Assembly (NCBI GenBank): GCA_016937035.1
Contig: JAFGWS010000156.1
Span: forward strand, 1-7,034
Reading direction: 5' to 3'
DNA from: Pontiellaceae bacterium
GTDB taxonomy: Bacteria > Verrucomicrobiota > Kiritimatiellia > Kiritimatiellales > Pontiellaceae
Length of the DNA stretch: 7,034 nt
Below are positions 1-5,504 of the stretch, piece after piece. The position numbers and the translations under genes were made by a program. Every line of letters begins with the position of its first letter. The first letter of the stretch is position 1. The notes beneath the pieces are model-generated. The model worked only from the letters and a program-made list of their open reading frames with translations, had not been told where the DNA came from and searched no databases.

Positions 1-49
1 ACGATTTTCCCGAGGCCGAAGGCCCATCAATTGCAATTGTTTTCCCCAT
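1..49 (-). CDS. cmk: Cytidylate kinase, N-terminal fragment cut by the window edge
   Basis: Reading leftwards from an ATG at 49, the 16 complete codons give M-G-K-T-I-A-I-D-G-P-S-A-S-G-K-S. This is the phosphate-binding P-loop opening of bacterial cytidylate kinase (I-A-I-D-G-P-x-x-x-G-K-S/T), which phosphorylates CMP and dCMP with ATP in the cytoplasm for pyrimidine nucleotide supply. The P-loop lies within the first 16 residues, as is usual for this family. A Shine-Dalgarno sequence GGAGAG lies at 59-54, four bases before the start (six from the GGAG core). The rest of the gene lies beyond position 1. It follows rapA on the same strand after 286 bp, so it probably has its own promoter. Other small P-loop kinases are possible, but the I-A-I-D-G-P context strongly favours Cmk. 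Confidence 0.85.
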   Translation of the reverse strand, partial: MGKTIAIDGPSASGKS

Positions 50-335
50 CACGCTCTCCATTCAAAAATCAATACACGTCCGAACATACCGAACACACAA
101 AATCGGACTCCTTTCTAAAGCACCAAGCCGCCGGACAAAAGCTCAATATTTAACCAGACTGCAATCTGACTGTTTATACTGTCAATCCACAGATTACCCA
201 GATTTTCACTGATTCTTGAGGTGAATCTGTTTTCAATTTCATGTCACACGGCTTCATTATTCTCATATATGAATCTGTGATAATCGGTGAAATCTGTGGA
301 TAAGATTCGGCTGTTCGCAGTGTTGTGTGTTTGCC
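50..335. other. Intergenic region between rapA and cmk
   Basis: These 286 bp contain no convincing gene. The rapA-proximal part (185-301) is filled by an inverted repeat described separately. The cmk-proximal part (50-184) is the likely cmk leader. On the minus strand it shows a perfect -35-like TTGACA at 185-180, but no -10 at normal spacing (TATAAA lies only two bases downstream), so I do not call a promoter. A strong Shine-Dalgarno-like AAAGGAG at 114-108 precedes a nine-codon GTG reading frame (98-69), reported as a finding. No clear U-tract terminator for rapA is visible. Confidence 0.5.
185..301. repeat. Long imperfect inverted repeat made of AATCTGTG-type units
   Basis: The left arm (185-215) and right arm (271-301) are 31 bases each and match in 26 of 31 positions when one is reverse-complemented, with a 55-base loop. 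Each arm is built of three degenerate copies of an AATCTGTG-like unit at about 9-10 base spacing, so short tandem units are nested in an inverted repeat. A further half unit, AATCTGT, lies in the loop at 224-230. In RNA this would make a long stem just 3' of rapA. Repeats with this 'AATCTGTGGAT' wording recur between genes in several bacterial groups as far as I recall, so a dispersed non-coding repeat is the best guess. Confidence 0.75.
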
Positions 336-2966
336 TCAGCCCGCGCTGATGACGCGAACGGCGTCGAGCCGGAGTCGGGCGTTCATAAGTGTTTTGTCCA
401 GTTTTGTGATCACCTTGCGGGCATGAGCCAGCTCTTCTTCCCGTATGTTGTCATTCACCTGTTTAAGATATTCAAGCCGCTGATACTCTGCGCCGAGGGT
501 TTCCCGCATACATTGCCGGGCATCGGAAATAATGGTCTCAGACGCCGTTTCCGCCAGTGCACGCGTTGCCTCAATCATGGATGGAATTAACTGCGTTCGA
601 ATGGATTCATGTTCGAGCAACCGCCACGGGTCCGCGTCTTTCAGGTGCCGGGCGATCTCGCCGTCCAGCATGTTGCCCGCATGATCGACCGTGATGCAGA
701 CCGGCGTCGGCGGTAAAAAGCGATCTGCGTTCAAGCGCGGAGGCGCTACGGTTTCCAGTACATACACGGCCTGAAGCTTAAGCGGACCCTTCTGATCCGG
801 ATCCACCGCTATCGAACAACTGCCGCGCTCGGAGCCGAGAATCAGCTCGCCGGCTCCCGTCACCATCGGATGGTCCCAGCTCATCAGAATGGCGTCAGGG
901 CGCGTCAGCGCCTCGTTCCGATCAAAGGTGATACGGAGGCCTTCGGCACTCAGCGGAAACCATTCGTCAAACATTTGATCGGGGCGAATATGATACGAGG
1001 TGGCGTCCAACGCCTCAGCATGTATTCCGTATTGATCAAACATGCTCAGCAGATAATTCTTCAGCTCGGGCGACTGCTCGCACGTATGAATCTGTCGAGC
1101 AATCTCCCCACCGATCTCGGGGCGGAACGAGGAAAGTTCCAGCAGACGATCACGTCCAGCAGCAATCTGCGCACGGAGTTTTTCATAAAATGCGCGGGTT
1201 TCTGAAATCAGTTCATCGTCAACTGCGGTCAGCCGAGCGCCGAAACGCTCAAGCAGTTCGAAGCCGCCAACCACCGGCTCAGCAAATGCATTGAGCCCTT
1301 CGTGTAACCAGCGCACCACCTGCTCCTCAGCGGTTCCTTTGAAATAAGGTACGTGAATATGAACATCCCCGCGCTGGCCGATACGGTCGAGACGTCCAAT
1401 CCGCTGCTCCAACAGTTCCGGATCGCACGGCAGATCAATCAGCACCAGATGTGATGCCGTTTGGAAATTACGGCCTTCGCCGCCCATCTCCGAAACCACC
1501 ATCACGCGTGCACCGTCCGGCTCAGCAAACCACGCCGCCTGACGATCGCACTGCACTAACGACATCTGCTCGTGGAAATGCGCTATATCCACATTCGATC
1601 CACTCTTAACAGAAGCGGTGATCGCAGCAACCTCGTCGCGCGTTTTTCCAATCACCAGCACCTTTTTCGAAGGATTTTTGCGTAGAAAAGCCAGCAACCA
1701 CTGAATTCGCGGATCGTCCGCGCCGAGCAGTTTAACCCCGTCAGGAAGCTGGAGCGGAATCGGATCGGGCACCCGCCGAGGAAACCCGCTCACATACTTG
1801 CGCGTATTCCGGAAAATAACGCGCCCCGGACCATGCCGGTCCAGTGCCTCAGCCAGCTCTCTATCGCTCATCGACTCCATTTGCCGGCTAAGATCGGCGG
1901 CAACTTCGGCATAGCGATCATGCTCCAGCCGATACGTTTCAAAATCGGGATAGCGTTGCGGATCGAGCAGGCGCAGGCGCGCAAAGTGGCTCTCGAGTCC
2001 CATCTGCTCCGGGCTGGCGGTGAGGAGCAGCAGGCAGGAAATGTGAGCGGAAAGCCGTTCGACCACATAATATTCCGGACTGACCTGCTCTGGCGACCAA
2101 TGCAGGTGATGCGCCTCGTCGACAATCAACAGATCCCAGTCGCAGGCGACCGCCTGAGCAGCGCGACTTGGATTCTCGGTCAGAAACTCTATGCTGGAAA
2201 TCACCAGCTGATCGTCCAGAAACGGATTCGTTCCGGGATCGCCGGCCTCAATGGCTGTACAGCGCTCTTCGTTAAAAATACTGAACGAAAGATTAAAGCG
2301 GCGGAGCAGTTCCACAAACCACTGATGAACCAACGCATGGGGAACCAGAACCAAGACGCGCTGGACCAGGCCGCAAACCATCAGGCGATGCAGAATAAGG
2401 CACGCTTCAATGGTTTTTCCGAGTCCCACCTCATCGGCCAGCAGCACGCGCGGCAAAGGACGATTACTCACCTCCTGCGCAATGTAGAGCTGGTGCGGCA
2501 GCAGATCCACGCGGCCGCCCAGCAGTCCGCGGACGGGCAATCGACCGTAACGAGAACGCGTATTCAGTGCATCCAGCCGCAAATCAAACAGCGCGTTAGA
2601 ATCCACATGCCCCGCCAGCAGACGCGTTTCCGGGCGGTCAAAACTCGACAGGTCGCATAAATCAGACTCATCCAGCTGTGTGCCGTCCGCCGCCGTATAG
2701 CAGAGTGTGCCGGTCGTCTCGTTCTCCACAACCGATTCAACCACCAGTCGAACGCCCTCTCGGGAGGCAATCTCATCACCCGCTGCAAAGCGTACGCGCT
2801 TCAGCGGAGCGTTGTTGATGGCATAATGCCGCATCTCGTTCGCCGCATGATAAAACACCTGCACCGCACGATGCGTCACCTCAACCACCAATCCCAGCCC
2901 GAGTTCCGGTTCGGTCTCACTAATCCAACGTTGTCCAATAAAATAAATCTGCATAGCGGCGGACAC
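336..2966 (-). CDS. rapA: RapA-like RNA polymerase-associated Swi2/Snf2 ATPase (RNAP recycling)
   Basis: This 876-residue protein aligns by eye over its whole length with E. coli RapA (968 aa), a DNA translocase that binds RNA polymerase and helps recycle it after transcription. The N-terminal Tudor-like region starts G-Q-R-W-I-S-E-T-E-P-E-L-G-L-G (11-25). The Snf2 ATPase core has Walker A G-L-G-K-T (181-185, K184), the DEAH box (283-286), motif III T-A-S (316-318), motif V G-E-G-R-N-F-Q (496-502) and motif VI Q-R-I-G-R-L-D-R-I-G-Q (521-531), all intact. The RapA-specific C-terminal half follows, including R-F-L-P-P-T-P-V (749-756) and a final helix rich in L, D and R. It is about 92 residues shorter than E. 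coli RapA, mostly in the spacer regions near residues 355-380 and 405-420. The start is GTG at 2966, chosen because AAGGA lies eight bases upstream; the in-frame ATG at 2954 has no binding site. The nucleotidyltransferase gene lies 64 bp upstream. Confidence 0.93.
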   Translation of the reverse strand: MSAAMQIYFIGQRWISETEPELGLGLVVEVTHRAVQVFYHAANEMRHYAINNAPLKRVRFAAGDEIASREGVRLVVESVVENETTGTLCYTAADGTQLDESDLCDLSSFDRPETRLLAGHVDSNALFDLRLDALNTRSRYGRLPVRGLLGGRVDLLPHQLYIAQEVSNRPLPRVLLADEVGLGKTIEACLILHRLMVCGLVQRVLVLVPHALVHQWFVELLRRFNLSFSIFNEERCTAIEAGDPGTNPFLDDQLVISSIEFLTENPSRAAQAVACDWDLLIVDEAHHLHWSPEQVSPEYYVVERLSAHISCLLLLTASPEQMGLESHFARLRLLDPQRYPDFETYRLEHDRYAEVAADLSRQMESMSDRELAEALDRHGPGRVIFRNTRKYVSGFPRRVPDPIPLQLPDGVKLLGADDPRIQWLLAFLRKNPSKKVLVIGKTRDEVAAITASVKSGSNVDIAHFHEQMSLVQCDRQAAWFAEPDGARVMVVSEMGGEGRNFQTASHLVLIDLPCDPELLEQRIGRLDRIGQRGDVHIHVPYFKGTAEEQVVRWLHEGLNAFAEPVVGGFELLERFGARLTAVDDELISETRAFYEKLRAQIAAGRDRLLELSSFRPEIGGEIARQIHTCEQSPELKNYLLSMFDQYGIHAEALDATSYHIRPDQMFDEWFPLSAEGLRITFDRNEALTRPDAILMSWDHPMVTGAGELILGSERGSCSIAVDPDQKGPLKLQAVYVLETVAPPRLNADRFLPPTPVCITVDHAGNMLDGEIARHLKDADPWRLLEHESIRTQLIPSMIEATRALAETASETIISDARQCMRETLGAEYQRLEYLKQVNDNIREEELAHARKVITKLDKTLMNARLRLDAVRVISAG

Positions 2967-3005
2967 TACGGCATTCCTTTAATCGTGAAAACACAGAAAA
3001 GCACC

Positions 3006-3021
3006 AATACGGAAGCGTATT
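3006..3021 (-). other. Small perfect hairpin in the spacer before rapA
   Basis: In the 64-bp gap between the nucleotidyltransferase stop and the rapA start, the minus strand contains AATACG, loop CTTC, then CGTATT: a perfect 6-bp stem with a tetraloop. A mixed, only partly T-rich stretch follows, so it is a weak terminator at best. It may serve as a 3' end or a processing or stability hairpin between two co-transcribed genes. Confidence 0.4.
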
Positions 3022-3030
3022 TCCTGATGG

Positions 3031-3921
3031 TTAAAGTTTAGGCGGATACGTTCCGTCGTCGTGCATCGCTTTGAGCGCTGCAACGACGGAGGCTCGGTCT
3101 TCGGGATAGGTTACCCCGAACCAGCGGCTGTTAGAGCTGAGCACGTTGACGCAGGTTTCGCCGGTGTCGATCGCCTGTTGGATAATGCTCGGGATATACC
3201 ATTCCGATTTCAGCTCCTGCCCTTTCTCTTTCAGAAAGGCGATAAACTTCTCCTCCAGGGTGTCAAACAACGCGGGCTGAAAACCCCAGAAGTTCATGGA
3301 GCAGATTTCGTCGCCGGTCATATTAAAGGCGTTACCGTTTTCAACATACTGTATGACCCCGCTTTCGTTGGCGGCGATGCTCAGGCGCTCGGTTACGGTG
3401 GCAAGTTTTCCGTCGATCGTTTCGCAGATTCCGCGCGAGACCGAACCATGCGGAGAGAGGGTGTTGCGCAGACGATAGCCGACCATGCAGCTTTCGTTCA
3501 GCGGCAGCGTTTTGAAGGCTTCGGCGATGACCTGATAGGCCTCTGCTCCATAAAAGTCGTCGGCGTTCTGGACGACAAAGGGTTCGTGGATAAACGGTTT
3601 GCAGGCGAGCACGGCCTGGCCGGTGCCCCACGGCTTGGTGCGTCCGGCGGGAACGGAAAATCCCGCGGGCAGATCGTCGATCGATTGAAACGCATACTGT
3701 ACCACGATTTGATCTTCAAAGCGGCGGCCGATCTGCTCCTTAAACTCCGTCTCGAAGTCACGGCGGATCACAAAAACCACTTTTCCGAAGCCGGCGCGAA
3801 TGGCGTCATAAATCGAATATTCAAGCAGACACTCGCCGTTGGGACCGAGCGGATCGATCTGTTTAAGTCCGCCGTAGCGGCTGCCCATGCCGGCAGCCAT
3901 AATAATCAAAGCGGGTTTCAT
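3031..3921 (-). CDS. Sugar-phosphate nucleotidyltransferase family protein (substrate unknown)
   Basis: This 296-residue cytoplasmic protein has the Rossmann-like nucleotidyltransferase fold of enzymes that join a sugar phosphate and an NTP into an NDP-sugar and pyrophosphate. Visible marks are the N-terminal strand and glycine-rich loop M-A-A-G-M-G-S-R-Y-G-G-L-K (8-20; G11, G13, R15, K20), the nucleotide-side motif K-P-W-G-T-G-Q-A-V (96-104), and A-D-D (120-122), whose aspartate would bind the metal. Further along are S-M-N-F-W-G-F (208-214) and the C-terminal W-F-G-V-T-Y-P-E-D (267-275), typical of a family often annotated simply as 'nucleotidyltransferase'. There is no added hexapeptide acyltransferase domain, so it is not GlmU-like. 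The ATG at 3921 is preceded by AAAGGA with eight bases of spacing. It lies first in a possible two-gene unit with rapA. The sugar and nucleotide specificity cannot be read from sequence. Confidence 0.85.
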   Translation of the reverse strand: MKPALIIMAAGMGSRYGGLKQIDPLGPNGECLLEYSIYDAIRAGFGKVVFVIRRDFETEFKEQIGRRFEDQIVVQYAFQSIDDLPAGFSVPAGRTKPWGTGQAVLACKPFIHEPFVVQNADDFYGAEAYQVIAEAFKTLPLNESCMVGYRLRNTLSPHGSVSRGICETIDGKLATVTERLSIAANESGVIQYVENGNAFNMTGDEICSMNFWGFQPALFDTLEEKFIAFLKEKGQELKSEWYIPSIIQQAIDTGETCVNVLSSNSRWFGVTYPEDRASVVAALKAMHDDGTYPPKL

Positions 3922-3951
3922 TGTACGCGTCCTTTCATAAATTGGCTATCA

Positions 3952-3980
3952 AATCTACCAGAGCGCGCCCTCGATGAGAA
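3952..3980 (-). promoter_or_regulatory. Weak candidate promoter for the nucleotidyltransferase gene
   Basis: On the minus strand, TTCTCA (3980-3975, four of six matches to the -35 consensus) is followed after exactly 17 bases by TAGATT (3957-3952, four of six matches to the -10). It lies 31 bases upstream of the ATG at 3921. Both boxes are weak and the motif could arise by chance. Confidence 0.2.
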
Positions 3981-4058
3981 CCGTGAAGCGATAAAAAGTG
4001 AATGGAAGGCTGTCCCTCGCTGTTACTGCGGCAAGGTCTTACCTCAATCGAACGGTTT

Positions 4059-4095
4059 GGCTCAATCCCATCTGAAAGCATTAGGGATTTGGGCC
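4059..4095. repeat. Imperfect inverted repeat in the divergent spacer
   Basis: GGCTCAATCCC (4059-4069) pairs with GGGATTTGGGCC (4084-4095): ten Watson-Crick pairs plus one T-G wobble, with one bulged A on the right arm and a 14-base loop. No T-run follows in either direction, so it is not a standard terminator. AAC lies five bases before the left arm, but no GTT follows the right arm. Confidence 0.5.
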
Positions 4096-4107
4096 GCTGA
4101 GAGCTCT

Positions 4108-4135
4108 AATTTCCCGAACGAGAGCGGGGGAAATT
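4108..4135. repeat. Perfect 8-bp inverted repeat in the divergent spacer
   Basis: AATTTCCC (4108-4115) and GGGAAATT (4128-4135) pair perfectly around a 12-base loop. The 8-bp palindrome AGAGCTCT abuts it at 4100-4107. No U-tract follows. Confidence 0.5.
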
Positions 4136-4199
4136 TGCATCGTCGTGGACGCGACGTCCCCGTTGCGTAAAGAAAAGAGCGGGCCAATTTATCTTCGTC

Positions 4200-4239
4200 G
4201 GGTAGGCATCCCTGCCTGCCCTACTCGTATCGCGGGCAG
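4200..4239. repeat. Hairpin with a competing alternative stem
   Basis: GGGTAGGCA (4200-4208), loop TCCC, TGCCTGCCC (4213-4221) form a 9-bp stem with one G-U wobble. The right arm's CTGCCC (4216-4221) can instead pair with GGGCAG (4234-4239), so the two stems exclude each other. A 'GTAGGCATCCCTGCC'-like wording recurs in bacterial intergenic repeats and yields spurious V-G-I-P-A-C-P peptides, as it does here. A dispersed repeat is more likely than a riboswitch. Confidence 0.45.
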
Positions 4240-4452
4240 CCAGCCTCCGTTTGATTTCCGCCTCTGCTTGCGGAATCTTAACCTCAACCGCAACTTAGTT
4301 CGAAAAAGGTCTGGCACAATTTTCCTCCTTTTGTCCTAATGCAAACCATCGGAAAAAATGTGCGTAACGCGTGGTTCTTGTCCATCCATCCCATAGGGTG
4401 CTTTGACCGAAAATCTTCCACTTTTCCCACTGCTAGCTAAGAAAGGTCTGTT

Positions 4453-4875
4453 ATGAAACTTCAAATAATGATCACAATAATTGCGTTAATGCTTTCATCC
4501 CGACTGTGCGCGGATACCTCTGATGAGTTGATTATCTATCGACTAGCAGGGGACGTTCCTGTGAAACTGATGTATGATGACCAGTTTGCAGTAATGTTGG
4601 TTAATGATGGCAACGAGCAAGTACCGATTCCTCGATACATCTTGGCGATCAAAAATTCAAGAACAGTCATCGATACTACCGACATAGGGTTGTTCAAGAT
4701 GGTTCTGTCGACGATTCCAAAAGGATCTGTGATTTTCGAATACGACAAATGCACTGTTACAGGGAGTTGGGGCTTAACAGCGAAGCAATACCAGTTATAC
4801 TATGATCTTTTTGAGGACGCAGGTCTAAGTTTGGATGAGGAACGAAGGATTACCTGTAACTGCCGAGAAGGGTAA
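4453..4875 (+). CDS. Small secreted protein of unknown function
   Basis: I do not recognise this 140-residue protein. It opens with a clear Sec signal peptide: a lysine at position 2, a hydrophobic stretch I-M-I-T-I-I-A-L-M-L, then a probable signal peptidase I cut after L-C-A (about residue 20). The cysteine at 19 is not in a convincing lipobox. The mature part of about 120 residues is mixed alpha/beta in appearance and has two cysteines near its end (C-N-C, 135-137), which could bind metal or form a disulfide in the periplasm. The ATG at 4453 is preceded by AAAGG with six bases of spacing. It is the first of a plus-strand pair with the VanZ-like gene, whose start is 24 bp after its stop. 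It resembles the small secreted orphans often found in accessory or cassette DNA; no function is proposed. Confidence 0.65.
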   Translation: MKLQIMITIIALMLSSRLCADTSDELIIYRLAGDVPVKLMYDDQFAVMLVNDGNEQVPIPRYILAIKNSRTVIDTTDIGLFKMVLSTIPKGSVIFEYDKCTVTGSWGLTAKQYQLYYDLFEDAGLSLDEERRITCNCREG

Positions 4876-4899
4876 TCATGAGTTCAGTGCATAATTGCA

Positions 4900-5307
4900 A
4901 TGTGGAATTCTTATCCATCTAAATTTAGAAGAATTAGTTCTTTTTCAATCATTGTTACAGTCCTTTCGCTAGGAGTTGCCTTAAAGGCAGCAAGAGATTT
5001 TGGTATTCTTCCCTTTCTCTTGTTCTTAGACTGTAATAGCACATCATCCAATTTTGTCTTGCCGTTTTGTGTACCCATTGGATGTCTTATACTAAACAGA
5101 GAAGTATCTTTGTGGAATTTCATTAAAGGTGCATTTGGGGCAGCGTTGGGTTTGACAACCTACGAGATCATCCAGATATGGATGCCATGGCGGACTTTTG
5201 ATTGCTATGACATTCTTGCATCTTTCATAGGTGCGTTGATGAGCATCTTTGTTGCATGGATTGTATACTTCCGTCCGAACAAAAATATATCTAAAGAACG
5301 ACACTGA
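4900..5307 (+). CDS. VanZ-like integral membrane protein
   Basis: This 135-residue protein has about four membrane segments (roughly residues 13-29, 51-66, 73-91 and 105-123). The VanZ-family signature spans the last two: Y-E-I-I-Q (88-92), P-W-R-T-F-D (96-101) and D-I-L-A (104-107), followed by a glycine in the final helix. VanZ-like proteins are small inner-membrane proteins; VanZ itself gives low-level teicoplanin resistance by an unknown mechanism, and most relatives have no known role. The ATG at 4900 is the first start codon in frame after a stop at 4879-4881, yet it has no Shine-Dalgarno sequence. A good one (AGAAGGG) instead serves an ATG at 4878 in another frame that stops after 14 codons, so the N-terminus may be frameshifted. 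GC is 39% (142 of 360 over 4921-5280). The stop codon touches the attC-like element. Confidence 0.7.
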   Translation: MWNSYPSKFRRISSFSIIVTVLSLGVALKAARDFGILPFLLFLDCNSTSSNFVLPFCVPIGCLILNREVSLWNFIKGAFGAALGLTTYEIIQIWMPWRTFDCYDILASFIGALMSIFVAWIVYFRPNKNISKERH

Positions 5308-5364
5308 ACATCAGGATCCAATCGACACGCCGCCTCGCGTCGCGATTGACCCTGTGCGTTCCTC
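5303..5364 (+). other. attC-like integron recombination site
   Basis: The element runs from AAC (5307-5309) to GTT (5358-5360), 54 bp, close to the 52 bp between the same triplets in the aadA1 cassette attC as I remember it. The arms fold: 5312-5315 pair with 5351-5354, 5317-5318 with 5348-5349, 5320-5323 with 5344-5347, and 5327-5330 with 5337-5340, closing a 6-base loop. One extra C in the left arm (5318/5319) gives the extrahelical G on the bottom strand that attC sites show, and 2- and 3-base unpaired spacers separate the stem from AAC and GTT. The centre wording resembles the aadA1 site. The preceding gene's TGA stop overlaps the AAC, as is common in cassettes. Against it, the outer boxes fit poorly: A-C-T-G-AAC has one mismatch to RYYYAAC, and GTT-C-C-T-C misses all three purines of GTTRRRY. 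Confidence 0.5.
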
Positions 5365-5504
5365 GCTCTTTGACTGACATTTTTCCTTTTAATCGGCCCT
5401 GTTCCCATGCAATCTGTCGATTGCGTAAAGAAGTTCATGTTAAGGAAAAAGGTCGGCAGATGCCGTTTCTTCCTAATCAACGGTCCGGCAAATATGGAGA
5501 AAAT
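5365..5504 (+). other. Leader region with two hairpins before the secreted-protein gene
   Basis: Between the attC-like site and the next start, two stem-loops can form. ATGCAATC (5407-5414) and GATTGCGT (5419-5426) make 8 pairs with one G-U wobble around TGTC. A longer imperfect stem spans 5440-5476, with CGGC (5454-5457) and GCCG (5462-5465) at its tip around the loop AGAT. No convincing promoter or T-run was found. Translation in frame from a TTG at 5346 is possible on paper, but it would start inside the attC-like stem. Confidence 0.4.

Larger units (their letters stand above)
3922..4452. other. Divergent intergenic region with a run of hairpins, no convincing gene
   Basis: These 531 bp separate the minus-strand core genes from the plus-strand AT-rich genes. 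I see no supported coding region: a GTG-started frame at 4145-4339 (64 codons) covers the hairpins and reads through their repeats, so it looks spurious. Five potential stem-loops follow one another: 4059-4095, 4108-4135, 4149-4168, 4200-4221 and 4253-4277. The last pairs GATTTCCGC with GCGGAATC around an 8-base loop, with one bulge. None is followed by a T-run on either strand. The region should hold the promoters of both flanking genes and probably the left edge of the AT-rich insertion. Confidence 0.55.

Noticed and set aside
295..303. Perfect DnaA box TTATCCACA on the minus strand
   Set aside because: It falls at the end of a repeat arm whose own wording creates it, and there is no cluster of boxes or AT-rich unwinding region. 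Not an origin.
1833..2660. 275-codon plus-strand open frame antisense to rapA
   Set aside because: It lies wholly inside the well-supported rapA gene, has no recognisable domain, and its composition is that of a reversed GC-rich gene.
2964..2974. Two-codon frame ATG-CCG-TAG touching the rapA GTG start
   Set aside because: Its ATG abuts the Shine-Dalgarno sequence with no spacing, so it is unlikely to be translated.
3061..4170. 369-codon plus-strand open frame antisense to the nucleotidyltransferase
   Set aside because: It runs across a conserved gene on the other strand and into the hairpin spacer, with no family signature.
4247..4285. Second attC-like site in the divergent spacer
   Set aside because: The ends read GTT...AAC, the opposite of the required AAC...GTT arrangement.
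4145..4339. 64-codon frame with V-G-I-P-A-C-P wording
   Set aside because: The peptide is a reading of the intergenic hairpin repeat; the GTG start has no binding site.
5346..5504. N-terminal extension of the secreted protein from TTG 5346
   Set aside because: It would start within the attC-like stem and bury the signal peptide; ATG 5505 has a proper ribosome site.
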